The notes under the pieces were generated by a model. The model made no database searches. It saw only the letters and a program-made list of their open reading frames with translations, and was not told where the DNA came from. The position numbers and the translations under genes are program-made. A DNA stretch of 44,835 nucleotides, from contig DANJ01000001.1 of NCBI GenBank assembly GCA_002497285.1, forward strand, positions 1 to 44,835, written 5' to 3'. How positions within the stretch are numbered: position 1 is the first letter of the stretch; the number at the start of each line of letters is the position of its first letter. Of the stretch, positions 35,071-43,240 are shown in pieces. Source of the stretch: Candidatus Pacearchaeota archaeon UBA92 (GTDB taxonomy: Archaea; Nanobdellota; Nanobdellia; Pacearchaeales; GW2011-AR1).

Positions 35071-35817
35071 TTATTTTATTTTCCCAAGTTTTCCAAAATC
35101 CAACACACTTAATTTCTCTTCACCCACAACTACAACATTAAATTTAGATAAATCAAAATTCCAAGCTAATCCAAGATCAAAATCTCTAGGGTCACTTCCT
35201 TCGTTAACAGAAAAGAAACTAGGCACAACTACAATCTCCTTCCCTTTCCATTTCCCAACAAGAAAACACTTATATTTCTCTTCTTTAACACCATCTGAAA
35301 TCCTAACCGCAGGATGCCCATGTCCCATTATCCAATATTTAACTTTTTTATCATAAATTTCTGCAAAATCTTTATCTCCGTGGACAAAAGCGACCCCATC
35401 CATAATGTAGTAATCTACAACCTCAATGCCTTTCTTAGCAGTAACAATCCCAGTAATAACATCGTGATTGCCCTTAACAATAATAATCTTTCTACTCATC
35501 TTTACATTCTCTTTCCCGTCCCCATTTAACTTCTCATTCAAATAATCGAGAAAATCACTTACCTCCTTCCATTCACTTCTCATTATCTTTCCAAATTCAT
35601 GCTTTAAATCCCCGAGCAAAACTACTTCATCAACTTTTTCAACGACACCAAATACATTATCCATTTCTTTAACAATATCAGAATACAAATCTCCTGGCAT
35701 AAATACTCCAGACTCCCTTAAACTCTCACCATACCCAAGATGCAAATCCCCAATTACAAGAATTCTTTTCCCAGCATTTTCAATCAACAAACATTTACCA
35801 ATGTAATTTATTTTCAT
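35071..35817 (-). CDS. SbcD-related archaeal metallophosphoesterase
   Basis: This 248-aa calcineurin-like phosphoesterase shows the full metal set: GDLHLGYGE (D-x-H), LGDLKHEFG (GDxxH), VKGNHD, VHGD and MGHGHPAV (GHxH). Its size matches the archaeal SbcD-related family that is often found near Lhr-type helicases; an Lhr gene lies 0.7 kb away on the same strand, so a repair partnership is plausible. Nuclease versus phosphodiesterase specificity cannot be told from sequence. Confidence 0.8.
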   Translation of the reverse strand: MKINYIGKCLLIENAGKRILVIGDLHLGYGESLRESGVFMPGDLYSDIVKEMDNVFGVVEKVDEVVLLGDLKHEFGKIMRSEWKEVSDFLDYLNEKLNGDGKENVKMSRKIIIVKGNHDVITGIVTAKKGIEVVDYYIMDGVAFVHGDKDFAEIYDKKVKYWIMGHGHPAVRISDGVKEEKYKCFLVGKWKGKEIVVVPSFFSVNEGSDPRDFDLGLAWNFDLSKFNVVVVGEEKLSVLDFGKLGKIK

Positions 35818-35854
35818 ACTAAAAAAGAAAAACCAAGGTAATTAAGGTTTTTGA

Positions 35855-36058
35855 TTAATAAATTGCTTCTTCCTTTAGGGGAAATTTCTCAATTATTATA
35901 AATTCCTTATTATCAAGCCTAACAGAACTAACCTGAACCTTGCTTCCACTTTTTAAGCCGATAGACTTTGCCTCTCTTGTAACCAAAACACCGATCCCAT
36001 TACCATAAGTATTTAGTTGTTTAACGGACCTTTGAATTATTTCCTGTTGTTTAGTCAT
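35855..36058 (-). CDS. AbrB/SpoVT-like DNA-binding protein
   Basis: This 67-aa protein has a swapped-hairpin AbrB-type pattern: VKQLNTYGNGIGVLVTREAKSIGLKSGSKVQVSSV, then EFIIIEKF. Such proteins act as transcriptional regulators or antitoxins. It is divergent from the gene at 36111, shares one symmetric TATA box with it, and a palindrome abuts the other start, so it may regulate that gene. Confidence 0.75.
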   Translation of the reverse strand: MTKQQEIIQRSVKQLNTYGNGIGVLVTREAKSIGLKSGSKVQVSSVRLDNKEFIIIEKFPLKEEAIY

Positions 36059-36080
36059 TTAGTATCTTACTTTTACTAAC

Positions 36081-36088
36081 ATTTAAAT
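36081..36088. promoter_or_regulatory. Single palindromic TATA box for a divergent gene pair
   Basis: ATTTAAAT is self-complementary and centred about 26 nt from both ATG 36111 (+) and ATG 36058 (-). No second TATA is visible in the 52-bp gap, so one TBP site seems to serve both directions. Confidence 0.55.
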
Positions 36089-36091
36089 ATG

Positions 36092-36110
36092 GTAATATAC
36101 AATATATTAC
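36092..36110. promoter_or_regulatory. 19-bp palindrome abutting a start codon, probable operator
   Basis: GTAATATA (36092-36099) and TATATTAC (36103-36110) are exact inverted repeats separated by CAA. The right arm ends one base before ATG 36111 and covers the predicted transcription start. The neighbouring AbrB-like protein is the natural candidate to bind it. Confidence 0.6.
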
Positions 36111-36542
36111 ATGGCTGCAAATCCTCAAAAAAAGAATTGGTTTCAAAGGCATAAGATATTAGGGACCTTCCTGATAATTTTTGTTTTTCTTATACTCGCT
36201 GGGATGATAAGCAATGCTCTATCTCCCAAAGATTCTAAAGTTCAATCTTTGAATTCTAATGAGAATATCAATCCTCCCTCACCTCCCAATACTTATACCA
36301 TTGAAATATTGGGAACGGAAGGAATCGAGTTTTCAGGCAATATAGGTGGAGGAGGAAACTCCCGTAGTATCGATGGTTCTGTTCCATCAACTTATACTGT
36401 AGAAGGATGGCCTGCTGTGGCTGTCATTCAGAAAAAAGGAGCTTCGGGCATTTTAAAAGTTATAATGAAAAAAGGAGATAAAATATTGAATGAACAGGAA
36501 ACAAGCGCAGCATATGGGGTAGTAACTGTAAGTTCCGGTTAA
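36111..36542 (+). CDS. Membrane-anchored small beta-domain protein
   Basis: This 143-aa protein has a basic N-terminus, one TM (about 17-37), a Ser/Asn/Pro linker and a beta-rich extracytoplasmic domain about 59-143 (TYTIEILGTEG..., VPSTYTVEGWPAVAVIQ..., SGILKVIMKKGDKILNEQET). The layout resembles MmpS-type and other anchored small domains, but the family is uncertain. It appears to be under the palindromic operator. It converges on the Lhr gene. Confidence 0.6.
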   Translation: MAANPQKKNWFQRHKILGTFLIIFVFLILAGMISNALSPKDSKVQSLNSNENINPPSPPNTYTIEILGTEGIEFSGNIGGGGNSRSIDGSVPSTYTVEGWPAVAVIQKKGASGILKVIMKKGDKILNEQETSAAYGVVTVSSG

Positions 36543-39239
36543 TTATTCCCCAATTACCTTCATCTGCAATTCATGCATTCTCTTCAAAAACTTAATCCTA
36601 TCTTCGATTCTTATAAAATCAGCATGCCCCTGTACAAATAAATTTAATCCAAAGGGAGAAACCAAAGGCACATGAATAACTTTTACCTTCATTCTTCCAT
36701 CCTCTATCTCTTTCAATATGTTTTTAGCACGCTTAACATCCATAACATCTTCAAGAACCTCTCTGCGTGCCTCTCGTAATATAGGGAACTCTTCACTTAT
36801 CTTTTTGACCGCATGAAATAAGAAATGAGAATGCACTTGTTGTTTTCCAACGCTCTTTGTCCTTCCTTTATACGAACGCAAAATCATCAGCCCCCTGGAA
36901 GCGCAATGCCTGAATCTCCTCTTTAAAACATCCGTCTTTTCAATGGCCAACTTTAATACTTCTTCAAGTTTATCTGCAGAAACAGCCTTCAATATTTTAG
37001 TTTCATCCAAACTTTCACCAGCCAAGTAAAAACCATTATCGTTAATCCCCATTTCAACATCTCTCATTCGTAACTTAGCTGCTACATAAGCATATGCTCT
37101 AGCCAAAGCGTCATTGACACGCCTACCAAACATACTATGAAAAAGTAAATATTCCTTATCCTGCTTAAATTTCTCAACAACCATTGTTCTATTATCCGGA
37201 ATTTCAGAAAACCGCCCCTGTTCTTTGAAATACCTATAAATATTTTCAGCAGCCAACGAATCCACATATAAATAATCTTTGATAAAATTTACACAATCTC
37301 CTTTATTTCTCATCCTTTCCTTTACCAATCCTCTAAACCTAGCAATATCCAACGCAACATCAAAGCCCAAAGGCAACATTTCAGAAAACCAACTAGGAAC
37401 AGTTGGCGAACGAGAAACATCACCCCTAACATAAGCTTTCATCCCTCTAGTATACATAAATTGATATTTCTTTCCTCCCAAAACAAAAATATCTCCCTTC
37501 TTTAATCTTTCAAGAAAACCCTCATCAATCTTCCCAATACCTGACCCTTTTTTTTCTGCAGGAGCAATAAGTTCAACACTAATAAAACCCTCTTCAGGAA
37601 TAGTTCCAATATTAGTCATATAAATTACCCTAGCCATCTTACCCCTCTTACCTATCTGCCCAGACTCCTTATCATACCATATTTTAGCATAAACATAACT
37701 CTGTTCCAAGGCATAATCTCCCGCAAGATAAGAAACAATATCATAAAAGTCTTCCTTGCTAAGATTATGATAACAATAACTTCTTCTAATCGCCTTCAAC
37801 ATATCTTCCGCATTCCAGATTTTAGAAATTGCCATCCCATAAATCTGTTGAGCCAGAACATCTAAGCAATTATTAGGAATACTCACATCATCAATCTTTT
37901 TCTCAATCATATCCTTCATCAATACTCCGCACTCAACTAGGTCATCCCTGTCCAAAACTACAAACTTTCCTTTTGGATTAGCATGCAGCATATGTCCAGC
38001 TCTTCCAATCCTTTGCAGAGCCCTTGCAACCCCTTTAGGACTTCTAAGTAAAACAACAAGATCAATACTTCCAATGTCAATTCCCAACTCCAAGCTTGTA
38101 CTAGACACAACAACCCGCAGTTCTCCATTTCTCAACTTTTCTTCTATCTCAAATCTCTTTTCTTTACTCATTGAAGAATGATGCGTTCCAATCAAATCAG
38201 CATATTTATCGGGAAAATGTAAATCTAAATGATGCACAACCCTCTCAGTAGCAGCCCGTGTGTTAGTGAATATCAAAGTAGTCCTATTTTCCTGAATTAA
38301 TGCATCTAAAATCTTATACAATCTTTTTTGATTTTCAGGATCCTCAGCCTCCAAAATATCTTCAGCAGGAGTTATCAAATCAATTTCAACTTTTTTTACC
38401 AAAGGAACTTGCGCAATCAAACAACCCCTATCTTTCCCATCATTAAATCCAACAAGAAATCTCGCAATTTCTTCAATCGGTGCAACAGTCGCAGATAATC
38501 CTATTCTTACAGGTTCAATTAAGCTCTCTTCGTGTAGTCTCTCCAAACTCAAACTCAAATACACGCCTCGTTTATTCGCCATTGCATGAATCTCATCCAC
38601 AATAACAAATTCAACAGCCCGAAGATTCTCAACAAATTTTGGAGAAGTCAAGGTAATACTCAAACTTTCAGGAGTTGTAACAAAAATATGTGGAACCTTC
38701 TTTGCCATCTTTGCTCTTTCATAAACAGTGGTATCTCCAGTTCTCAAACCAACTCTAATTTCTTGCATTTTTATTCCTCTAGAATCCGCAATCGCTTTAA
38801 TCTCTTCAAGAGGTTTAACAAGATTCACAAAAATATCATTACTTAACGCCTTCAAGGGAGAACTATAAACACAATAAATCTTGTTTTCCAGCTCATCTTT
38901 GACTGCAAGTCCGACTAAGTAATTAAGAATAGCCAGAAAAGCAGTCAGTGTCTTGGTCCCTCCAGTAGGAGCACTAATCAAAATGTTCTTTCTATCCCAA
39001 ATTCTCTTTACTCCATACAGCTGCGTCAGGCTCAAATCCTTGAACTTGCCAAAAAACCATTCCTTAACAAGCGGATGCATAATCCCGATTACCTCTTCCT
39101 GCGAACACGCATCAATATATTCAAGGCCATTCTTATTTCCAGGATTACTCTTGTTCTCATTCAGATTATTCTTCTCGTTCATAGCTCCATTCTTGCCGTC
39201 AATTCTAATTTTATTTCTATTCGGTTTACCATTATCCAT
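36543..39239 (-). CDS. Lhr-family SF2 DNA/RNA helicase
   Basis: This protein (898 aa from ATG 39239, which fits a TATA at about 39258-39267) is an archaeal Lhr-core helicase used in repair. RecA domains 1 and 2 are followed by the winged helix and the Lhr-specific C-terminal domain. Motif II is VDEIH, motif VI is RIGRAGH. Motif I reads SAPTGGTKT, where the residue before the catalytic Lys is Thr instead of the near-invariant Gly. The first 45 residues are Asn/Lys-rich and probably disordered. Confidence 0.9.
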   Translation of the reverse strand: MDNGKPNRNKIRIDGKNGAMNEKNNLNENKSNPGNKNGLEYIDACSQEEVIGIMHPLVKEWFFGKFKDLSLTQLYGVKRIWDRKNILISAPTGGTKTLTAFLAILNYLVGLAVKDELENKIYCVYSSPLKALSNDIFVNLVKPLEEIKAIADSRGIKMQEIRVGLRTGDTTVYERAKMAKKVPHIFVTTPESLSITLTSPKFVENLRAVEFVIVDEIHAMANKRGVYLSLSLERLHEESLIEPVRIGLSATVAPIEEIARFLVGFNDGKDRGCLIAQVPLVKKVEIDLITPAEDILEAEDPENQKRLYKILDALIQENRTTLIFTNTRAATERVVHHLDLHFPDKYADLIGTHHSSMSKEKRFEIEEKLRNGELRVVVSSTSLELGIDIGSIDLVVLLRSPKGVARALQRIGRAGHMLHANPKGKFVVLDRDDLVECGVLMKDMIEKKIDDVSIPNNCLDVLAQQIYGMAISKIWNAEDMLKAIRRSYCYHNLSKEDFYDIVSYLAGDYALEQSYVYAKIWYDKESGQIGKRGKMARVIYMTNIGTIPEEGFISVELIAPAEKKGSGIGKIDEGFLERLKKGDIFVLGGKKYQFMYTRGMKAYVRGDVSRSPTVPSWFSEMLPLGFDVALDIARFRGLVKERMRNKGDCVNFIKDYLYVDSLAAENIYRYFKEQGRFSEIPDNRTMVVEKFKQDKEYLLFHSMFGRRVNDALARAYAYVAAKLRMRDVEMGINDNGFYLAGESLDETKILKAVSADKLEEVLKLAIEKTDVLKRRFRHCASRGLMILRSYKGRTKSVGKQQVHSHFLFHAVKKISEEFPILREARREVLEDVMDVKRAKNILKEIEDGRMKVKVIHVPLVSPFGLNLFVQGHADFIRIEDRIKFLKRMHELQMKVIGE

Positions 39240-39324
39240 ATTCAATTCCTTTTTGAGATAATTATAAATCTATGTATAAACTAGAAAAGGTCAACTAGAT
39301 ATTATCAAAGAGCAAAATTAGAAA

Positions 39325-40041
39325 TTATCCATCTCTCACACAAGGAGGATATTCTGGGAGATCTTCTAATGTCCCACACCCATTTTTTTGGTATAAATCT
39401 TTAAGTCGGTTATATTTAACTTTCGCATCCTTACAATTCTCCTCAAAATTCGATAACCAATATTTTTGGTCACCACAACCCCAACCACCCTTATCAGGAA
39501 TAAATTCAGGGCATTCTTGGATTATTGTGAGGCAAGATTCCAATTCCTCAACCCAAAAATAATCACACTTACCCCGTGTACAAGATTGAAGACCCTCACA
39601 CTTTTGCCTACTATCTGGGGGAACGTATCGACTACATGAAAATAAACCCTCAATTATATTTTTATTTATCAAACATTTGTTGTAGATTTCACACCCTCTA
39701 GGAACCCAAGTTCCACAAGCCAAATCTGCCTCCCCTTTCAATTTTTTAGCCTCTTCCTCTATTAAACTACAACAGACAGGAGGGGCATTGCCCTGTTGTG
39801 TATTCCCATCACACAATTCAATAATACTATCAACAACACCACTCTAGGATTCAGCAATTTGTGAAAAATATTCATTCAGTATAGAAGAATCCTCTTCACC
39901 AGTAGAAGGAGACAAACTCAAGCCCAAATCCGAAGAAGCAGAAAACTTATTATAAGCCGTATATCCTAAAGCAACAGCAAGAACTAAAATAGCACCAACA
40001 ACCACCCACAAGGGGACAACAAACGTATTTCTTCTCACCAT
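39325..40041 (-). pseudogene. Membrane-anchored Cys-rich protein interrupted by an in-frame TAG
   Basis: From ATG 40041 the frame encodes a basic N-terminus, one TM (about 10-30) and a Ser-rich linker, and ends at TAG 39846-39844 after 65 residues. The same frame stays open beyond the TAG and encodes about 172 more residues with 16 Cys (e.g. CC, SCTRGKCD, GCGD), ending near 39325. I read it as one secreted anchored gene broken by a nonsense codon, though a separate TTG-started Cys-rich protein is possible. TAG is an ordinary stop elsewhere here. Confidence 0.5.
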
Positions 40042-40153
40042 CTTTTACTCCAAATCTAAATACAAGTTATTTATAAATATTTATCCAAATAATCACCTAC
40101 AACATTTATTTTCAAACCGAATATCTTTTATACTTACCAGTACACAAATACAG

Positions 40154-40426
40154 ATGCCTGCAATTTCAAAAAAGAAACAAGACAAGATTCAAGAGCAAAT
40201 CCTTCACCATCTATTTGAAATCTCGCCCCAATCAGCCTTCACCTCACAGATAGCAGAAGCTACAGCCCGCGACGAAGAGTTCATCAAATCTCTTCTTCAG
40301 GACCTAAAATCCAAGGCCCTGGTAGCAGAAATCAACAAAAACCCCCAAGGCACAGATTACAAACGCAGGCAAAGATGGAGATTAAGTAACAAGGCTTTTG
40401 AAGTTTTTAAGAACCTAAATCCTTAA
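40154..40426 (+). CDS. Winged-helix DNA-binding protein
   Basis: This 90-aa protein has a helix-turn-helix pattern QIAEATARDEEFIKSLLQDLKSKALV (about 33-58) followed by a basic wing (GTDYKRRQRWRLSN), a typical MarR/ArsR-like winged helix without visible metal or ligand sites. A TATA-like CTTTTATAC (about 40125-40133) lies 25 nt upstream. It is 24 bp upstream of the coiled-coil regulator and possibly co-transcribed. Confidence 0.65.
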   Translation: MPAISKKKQDKIQEQILHHLFEISPQSAFTSQIAEATARDEEFIKSLLQDLKSKALVAEINKNPQGTDYKRRQRWRLSNKAFEVFKNLNP

Positions 40427-40450
40427 ATTCTGACCCAAGCTACAAATTCA

Positions 40451-41173
40451 ATGCAAGATGACAAAATAAAAGAAGCCTTTCAAAAAGTCAAAGAAGACAT
40501 AGACAACCTATACTATAGTTATCAACACTTAAACACCGAATTAGCAGACATAAAAGATATTCTTAGAAGTCAAAACCAAGAATTACAAGAAATTAAAGCG
40601 AATATAGAAGAATATAAGAATGTTAGCTTTAATTTAATTAAGCGAACTCAAGAGATTAAGACACAAGTTCGCTCTAATTTAGACACCCCCTCGTTTCCTG
40701 TCGACACATCGATAGACACATCGACACATAATTTACCCCTAGAAGCCGTAAAAAGCCAAATTATTGATATTTCCACACGAAATGAAGGGGTTAAGACAGA
40801 CAGACAGACAGATAAACAGACAGACAACACATTAAATAAGATACCAGAAGTCCTAGAATCACTCACCAAAATCAAAGAAGAAGTTCGCTTTAAATTCAAA
40901 CAATTAACCAAACAAGAAATAGCCATATTTGCCTTAATCTACCAACTAGAAGAACAAGACCTATCCGTAGATTATCATCTTCTTGCCCAAAAACTAAGCA
41001 TAACTGAAAGCTCTGTCCGAGATCATATAGGTAGAATAATAAGAAAGGGAATTCCCGTCGAGAAAACGAAAGAAAACAATAAGAAAATCCTATTAAAAAT
41101 ATCAAAAAGTCTTAAAGAAATAGCATCCTTGGACTCAATATTAAACCTAAGAGAAACCCGTTTAACCGAATAA
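40451..41173 (+). CDS. Coiled-coil / winged-helix regulator (paralogue 1)
   Basis: This 240-aa protein has an N-terminal coiled coil (about 1-70, KVKEDIDNLYYSYQHLNTEL...), a low-complexity Thr/Asp-rich linker (about 75-130, including TDRQTDKQTD), and a C-terminal HTH (about 152-235, LTKQEIAIFALIYQLEEQDL, then LAQKLSITESSVRDHIGRII). The HTH is clearly homologous to that of the convergent gene at 41425-42057. The linker is encoded by a tetranucleotide repeat, so length changes could switch or vary it. Confidence 0.68.
   Translation: MQDDKIKEAFQKVKEDIDNLYYSYQHLNTELADIKDILRSQNQELQEIKANIEEYKNVSFNLIKRTQEIKTQVRSNLDTPSFPVDTSIDTSTHNLPLEAVKSQIIDISTRNEGVKTDRQTDKQTDNTLNKIPEVLESLTKIKEEVRFKFKQLTKQEIAIFALIYQLEEQDLSVDYHLLAQKLSITESSVRDHIGRIIRKGIPVEKTKENNKKILLKISKSLKEIASLDSILNLRETRLTE
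40794..40825 (+). repeat. ACAG tetranucleotide repeat inside a regulator gene
   Basis: About eight ACAG units, interrupted once by ATAA, encode the TDRQTDKQTD linker. Four-base units change the reading frame when copies are gained or lost, so the tract could act as a slippage switch. Confidence 0.6.
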
Positions 41174-41424
41174 ATATCGAAAGCTATCGCTAAAAAGAAA
41201 ATCAGTCAAATCTAGGCATTTTAAGCCGCAAAGCACCTGATTTTAACCTTTAGGCACTACACCTTTTCCATCCAATCTCAGGAAAATTGATCCTTAACTC
41301 CAATTTTCCCTCACTTTTACTGCAACTACTATTTTTGAAAATAACTCACTTTTCCCAATAAATGAAGAACTTGATTCCCAACACACCCTTTCTCTCTTTT
41401 TTTCATATTTTTAACTCTCTTTTT
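41174..41424. other. 251-bp gap between convergent regulator genes
   Basis: No gene is seen. The right part is T-rich on the plus strand (about 41395-41424, with long T runs), which would give A-rich sequence on the minus strand and a U-rich terminator on the plus strand. Confidence 0.35.
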
Positions 41425-42057
41425 CTAATTTTTTACCTTTTTTCTCTTTTTACCCTTCTGCCCAACTCTCACTTTTGCATATTTGACTAGTTTTTCCTTA
41501 ATTTCTTCACTCACATACACCCTTTTTTTACCTGAAGGTTCGGTTAATTCCATAATCAAACCCTCACTTTTCTGTTTTATAGCATTTATTTGACCTCTAA
41601 CTGTAGATCTCTCTTTTCCCAATAACCTTGCTAAATCCTCATAGCTCAACTTCATATCACTATTCATCAAAGTAAATATCAACAGCCTCTCATTACTTGT
41701 CAAACCTTGCATAATTTCGTGAAAATTGCCTGTTTGAACAGCTGTTTGAACAGCGTTTCCAACAGCATAAACAGCCTGCTGTTTGACCAAAACACCCGTT
41801 TTCCTGTTTGACTGTTTGTTTTTTCCACCATTTCCAATGATTTCAACAGCATCTTTTAATCCTTCCATATCATCCCTAATCGACGATAAATCGTTTTTTA
41901 GCTGTCCAAGAATGTCAAACACCTGTTTGTCTTGTTCATCAAGGTGTTTAATCCACATACTAACCTTATCAAAATCACCCTTAACTGCCTGGAAACCTTT
42001 CTTAGTTTCTTCTTCAAGCTGTTTCGCGCTCTTTCCACCAAATAATCCAAAAAACAT
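41425..42057 (-). CDS. Coiled-coil / winged-helix regulator (paralogue 2)
   Basis: This 210-aa protein has an N-terminal coiled coil (about 10-75), a Gln/Val-rich linker (about 80-112) and a C-terminal HTH domain (about 118-195, LTSNERLLIFTLMNSD, then LARLLGKERSTVRGQINAIKQ). It ends in a Lys/Arg-rich tail. The pattern LTxxExxIFxL...LAxxLxxxxSxVRxxIxxI is shared with the convergent gene. The promoter carries a palindrome between TATA and ATG, suggesting autorepression, and CTGTTT/AAACAG hexamers are dense in and around the gene. Confidence 0.7.
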   Translation of the reverse strand: MFFGLFGGKSAKQLEEETKKGFQAVKGDFDKVSMWIKHLDEQDKQVFDILGQLKNDLSSIRDDMEGLKDAVEIIGNGGKNKQSNRKTGVLVKQQAVYAVGNAVQTAVQTGNFHEIMQGLTSNERLLIFTLMNSDMKLSYEDLARLLGKERSTVRGQINAIKQKSEGLIMELTEPSGKKRVYVSEEIKEKLVKYAKVRVGQKGKKRKKVKN

Positions 42058-42146
42058 ACCTGTTTAAAACAGCTATACTATATAAATCTTACGTCCTAAG
42101 GGCGTTAAAAGGCAAATACACTAACACCTAAAAAACATACCTGTTT
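42049..42146 (+). repeat. 17-bp direct repeat at the regulator's start and upstream
   Basis: AAAAAACATACCTGTTT occurs exactly at 42049-42065, covering the start codon and left operator arm, and again at 42130-42146, 81 bp away. The second copy has no open frame behind it and may be an extra operator or a remnant of duplication. Confidence 0.6.
42060..42072. promoter_or_regulatory. Palindromic operator CTGTTT-A-AAACAG
   Basis: Exact 6+1+6 palindrome located between the TATA box (42079-42086) and ATG 42057 of the minus-strand regulator. It would overlap polymerase binding and start, as expected of an autorepressor site. Confidence 0.62.
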
Positions 42147-42489
42147 GTACTTGCATTTGCAAAACAAACACCCTAAAACACCCCTATCAAACAAACAAAC
42201 GCCTGTCCAAACACACATAAACAGCTAACAAACAGCAACCAACGGGTACAAACACTTGTAAAAATGCACCAAATTGCGCAAAAAATTTTAATCAAAACCA
42301 AAAAGAAAAAACGATTCCCAAAACATCAAAAAATCTCAGATAAACAGCAACAAACACCCTTCATCGTCGGAAAAAGCCCTAATAAAAATGTAAAAAAGCA
42401 CAAATCCAAACAACTGTTTATCCTATTTAATCGTAAAAAGTTTTTCTCATTTAACAAACATATAAAAACTCCCCTCCTTTAAACAAATC
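42073..42489. other. Intergenic region with dispersed AAACAG/CTGTTT sites
   Basis: This gap holds TATA 42079-42086 (minus), hexamers at 42141, 42219, 42230, 42342 and 42414, and the TATA of the next gene (ACATATAAAAAC, about 42458-42469). A possible 72-codon Lys-rich frame at 42264-42482 lacks promoter and family features and is probably chance. Confidence 0.45.
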
Positions 42490-42813
42490 ATGCCAGAAGA
42501 TTTAACAAAAACACAACAGGCTGAAGTTCAAAAAGAAGTAAAAAAGCAGATAAAGGTGCTACAAAGAACAAAAGAAATAGGCTCTGAATTTAAAAAACAA
42601 GCTTCAACAGCCATGATCGCAGGTCTATCTTTACTAGTCGCTCTTGCATGGAAAGACCTTATTTTCAAGCTGATAGAAAATTACACATCCCTCACTCTTC
42701 TAGAAAAATACCCTTTCATTGCCGATCTCTATACAGCTGTTCTATTAACCTTAATCGGAGTTATTGGCATAATGATTATCTCCCGCTGGGCCAAGAAACC
42801 CGAAAAGGCATAA
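42490..42813 (+). CDS. DUF5654-like small membrane protein
   Basis: This 107-aa protein has a charged N-terminal helix (1-40), then two TMs (about 42-62 and 80-100). The segment GLSLLVALAWKDLIFKLIENY is characteristic of DUF5654 proteins, common in archaea and of unknown role. A TATA box about 25 nt upstream implies a leaderless mRNA. The stop codon overlaps the first copy of the ATAAGTTCGGRTTAA motif. Confidence 0.68.
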   Translation: MPEDLTKTQQAEVQKEVKKQIKVLQRTKEIGSEFKKQASTAMIAGLSLLVALAWKDLIFKLIENYTSLTLLEKYPFIADLYTAVLLTLIGVIGIMIISRWAKKPEKA

Positions 42814-42824
42814 GTTCGGGTTAA
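42810..42824 (+). promoter_or_regulatory. 15-bp promoter-proximal motif, copy 1
   Basis: ATAAGTTCGGGTTAA lies 5 bp upstream of a TATA-like ATTTAAATA (42829-42837) for the gene at 42859, the position of a BRE or activator site. Copies 2 and 3 are at 43740-43754 and 44469-44483. Confidence 0.6.
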
Positions 42825-42858
42825 GTAGATTTAAATACCAATTACAAAGCTAATTCTT

Positions 42859-43146
42859 ATGGATTATAGATTAAAAAAGAAATTTGAAAGATTATATGGA
42901 GACAGTTCTCCGAGTGATAGGGAATTATTTGACAATCCTGAAACAAGAGGACGAGTCCCTACATTAACAAGAGCATTCGAAGCATATCAAAAAACAGATA
43001 GGCGAAGGGGAAAAAATAACTCTCTTAATTTAGAAAACGAAGCACGAGCGGTAGCTTCAAGAGAGTTAGATGATTTTCTTTTTGGTTTAGAGTTTATGGC
43101 AGGAGCATTAGATTATCATTTCAAAAATTCTGCCCCCAAATTCTAA
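42859..43146 (+). CDS. 95-aa unknown acidic/basic soluble protein
   Basis: The protein is rich in Arg, Glu and Asn with a helix-forming middle (LTRAFEAYQKTDRRRGKN) and a C-terminal FLFGLEFMAGALDYHF segment. No family recognised. Its promoter has the 15-bp motif and a TATA 26 nt before the ATG. It is followed by two overlapping GC hairpins. Confidence 0.55.
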   Translation: MDYRLKKKFERLYGDSSPSDRELFDNPETRGRVPTLTRAFEAYQKTDRRRGKNNSLNLENEARAVASRELDDFLFGLEFMAGALDYHFKNSAPKF

Positions 43147-43154
43147 AAAAATTA

Positions 43155-43184
43155 GCCTCAAATATATGTGAGGCGCGAAGCGCC
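43155..43184. terminator. Two overlapping hairpins, REP-like
   Basis: GCCTCA (43155-43160) pairs with TGAGGC (43169-43174), and GGCGC-GAA-GCGCC (43172-43184) follows. The GCGAAGCGC core also occurs at 28-36 at the left edge of the window. The pair may act as a terminator or an mRNA 3'-end structure. Confidence 0.5.
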
Positions 43185-43240
43185 GAACGCGCCCGACATC
43201 AAAAAGAAAGATTTATTAACCAAAATAACGACGATAAAGC

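Noticed and set aside
39325..39846. Pyrrolysine or selenocysteine recoding at the in-frame TAG (39844) and TGA (3701)
   Set aside because: Both codons serve as ordinary stops elsewhere in the window and no recoding genes or SECIS-like element were seen.
41701..42240. CRISPR array from the repeated CTGTTT/AAACAG units
   Set aside because: Units are only six bases, irregularly spaced, in both orientations and partly within a coding gene.
42264..42482. 72-codon Lys/Gln-rich open frame
   Set aside because: No TATA box or Shine-Dalgarno sequence is placed for it, composition follows the A-rich strand, and it overlaps the promoter of the next gene.
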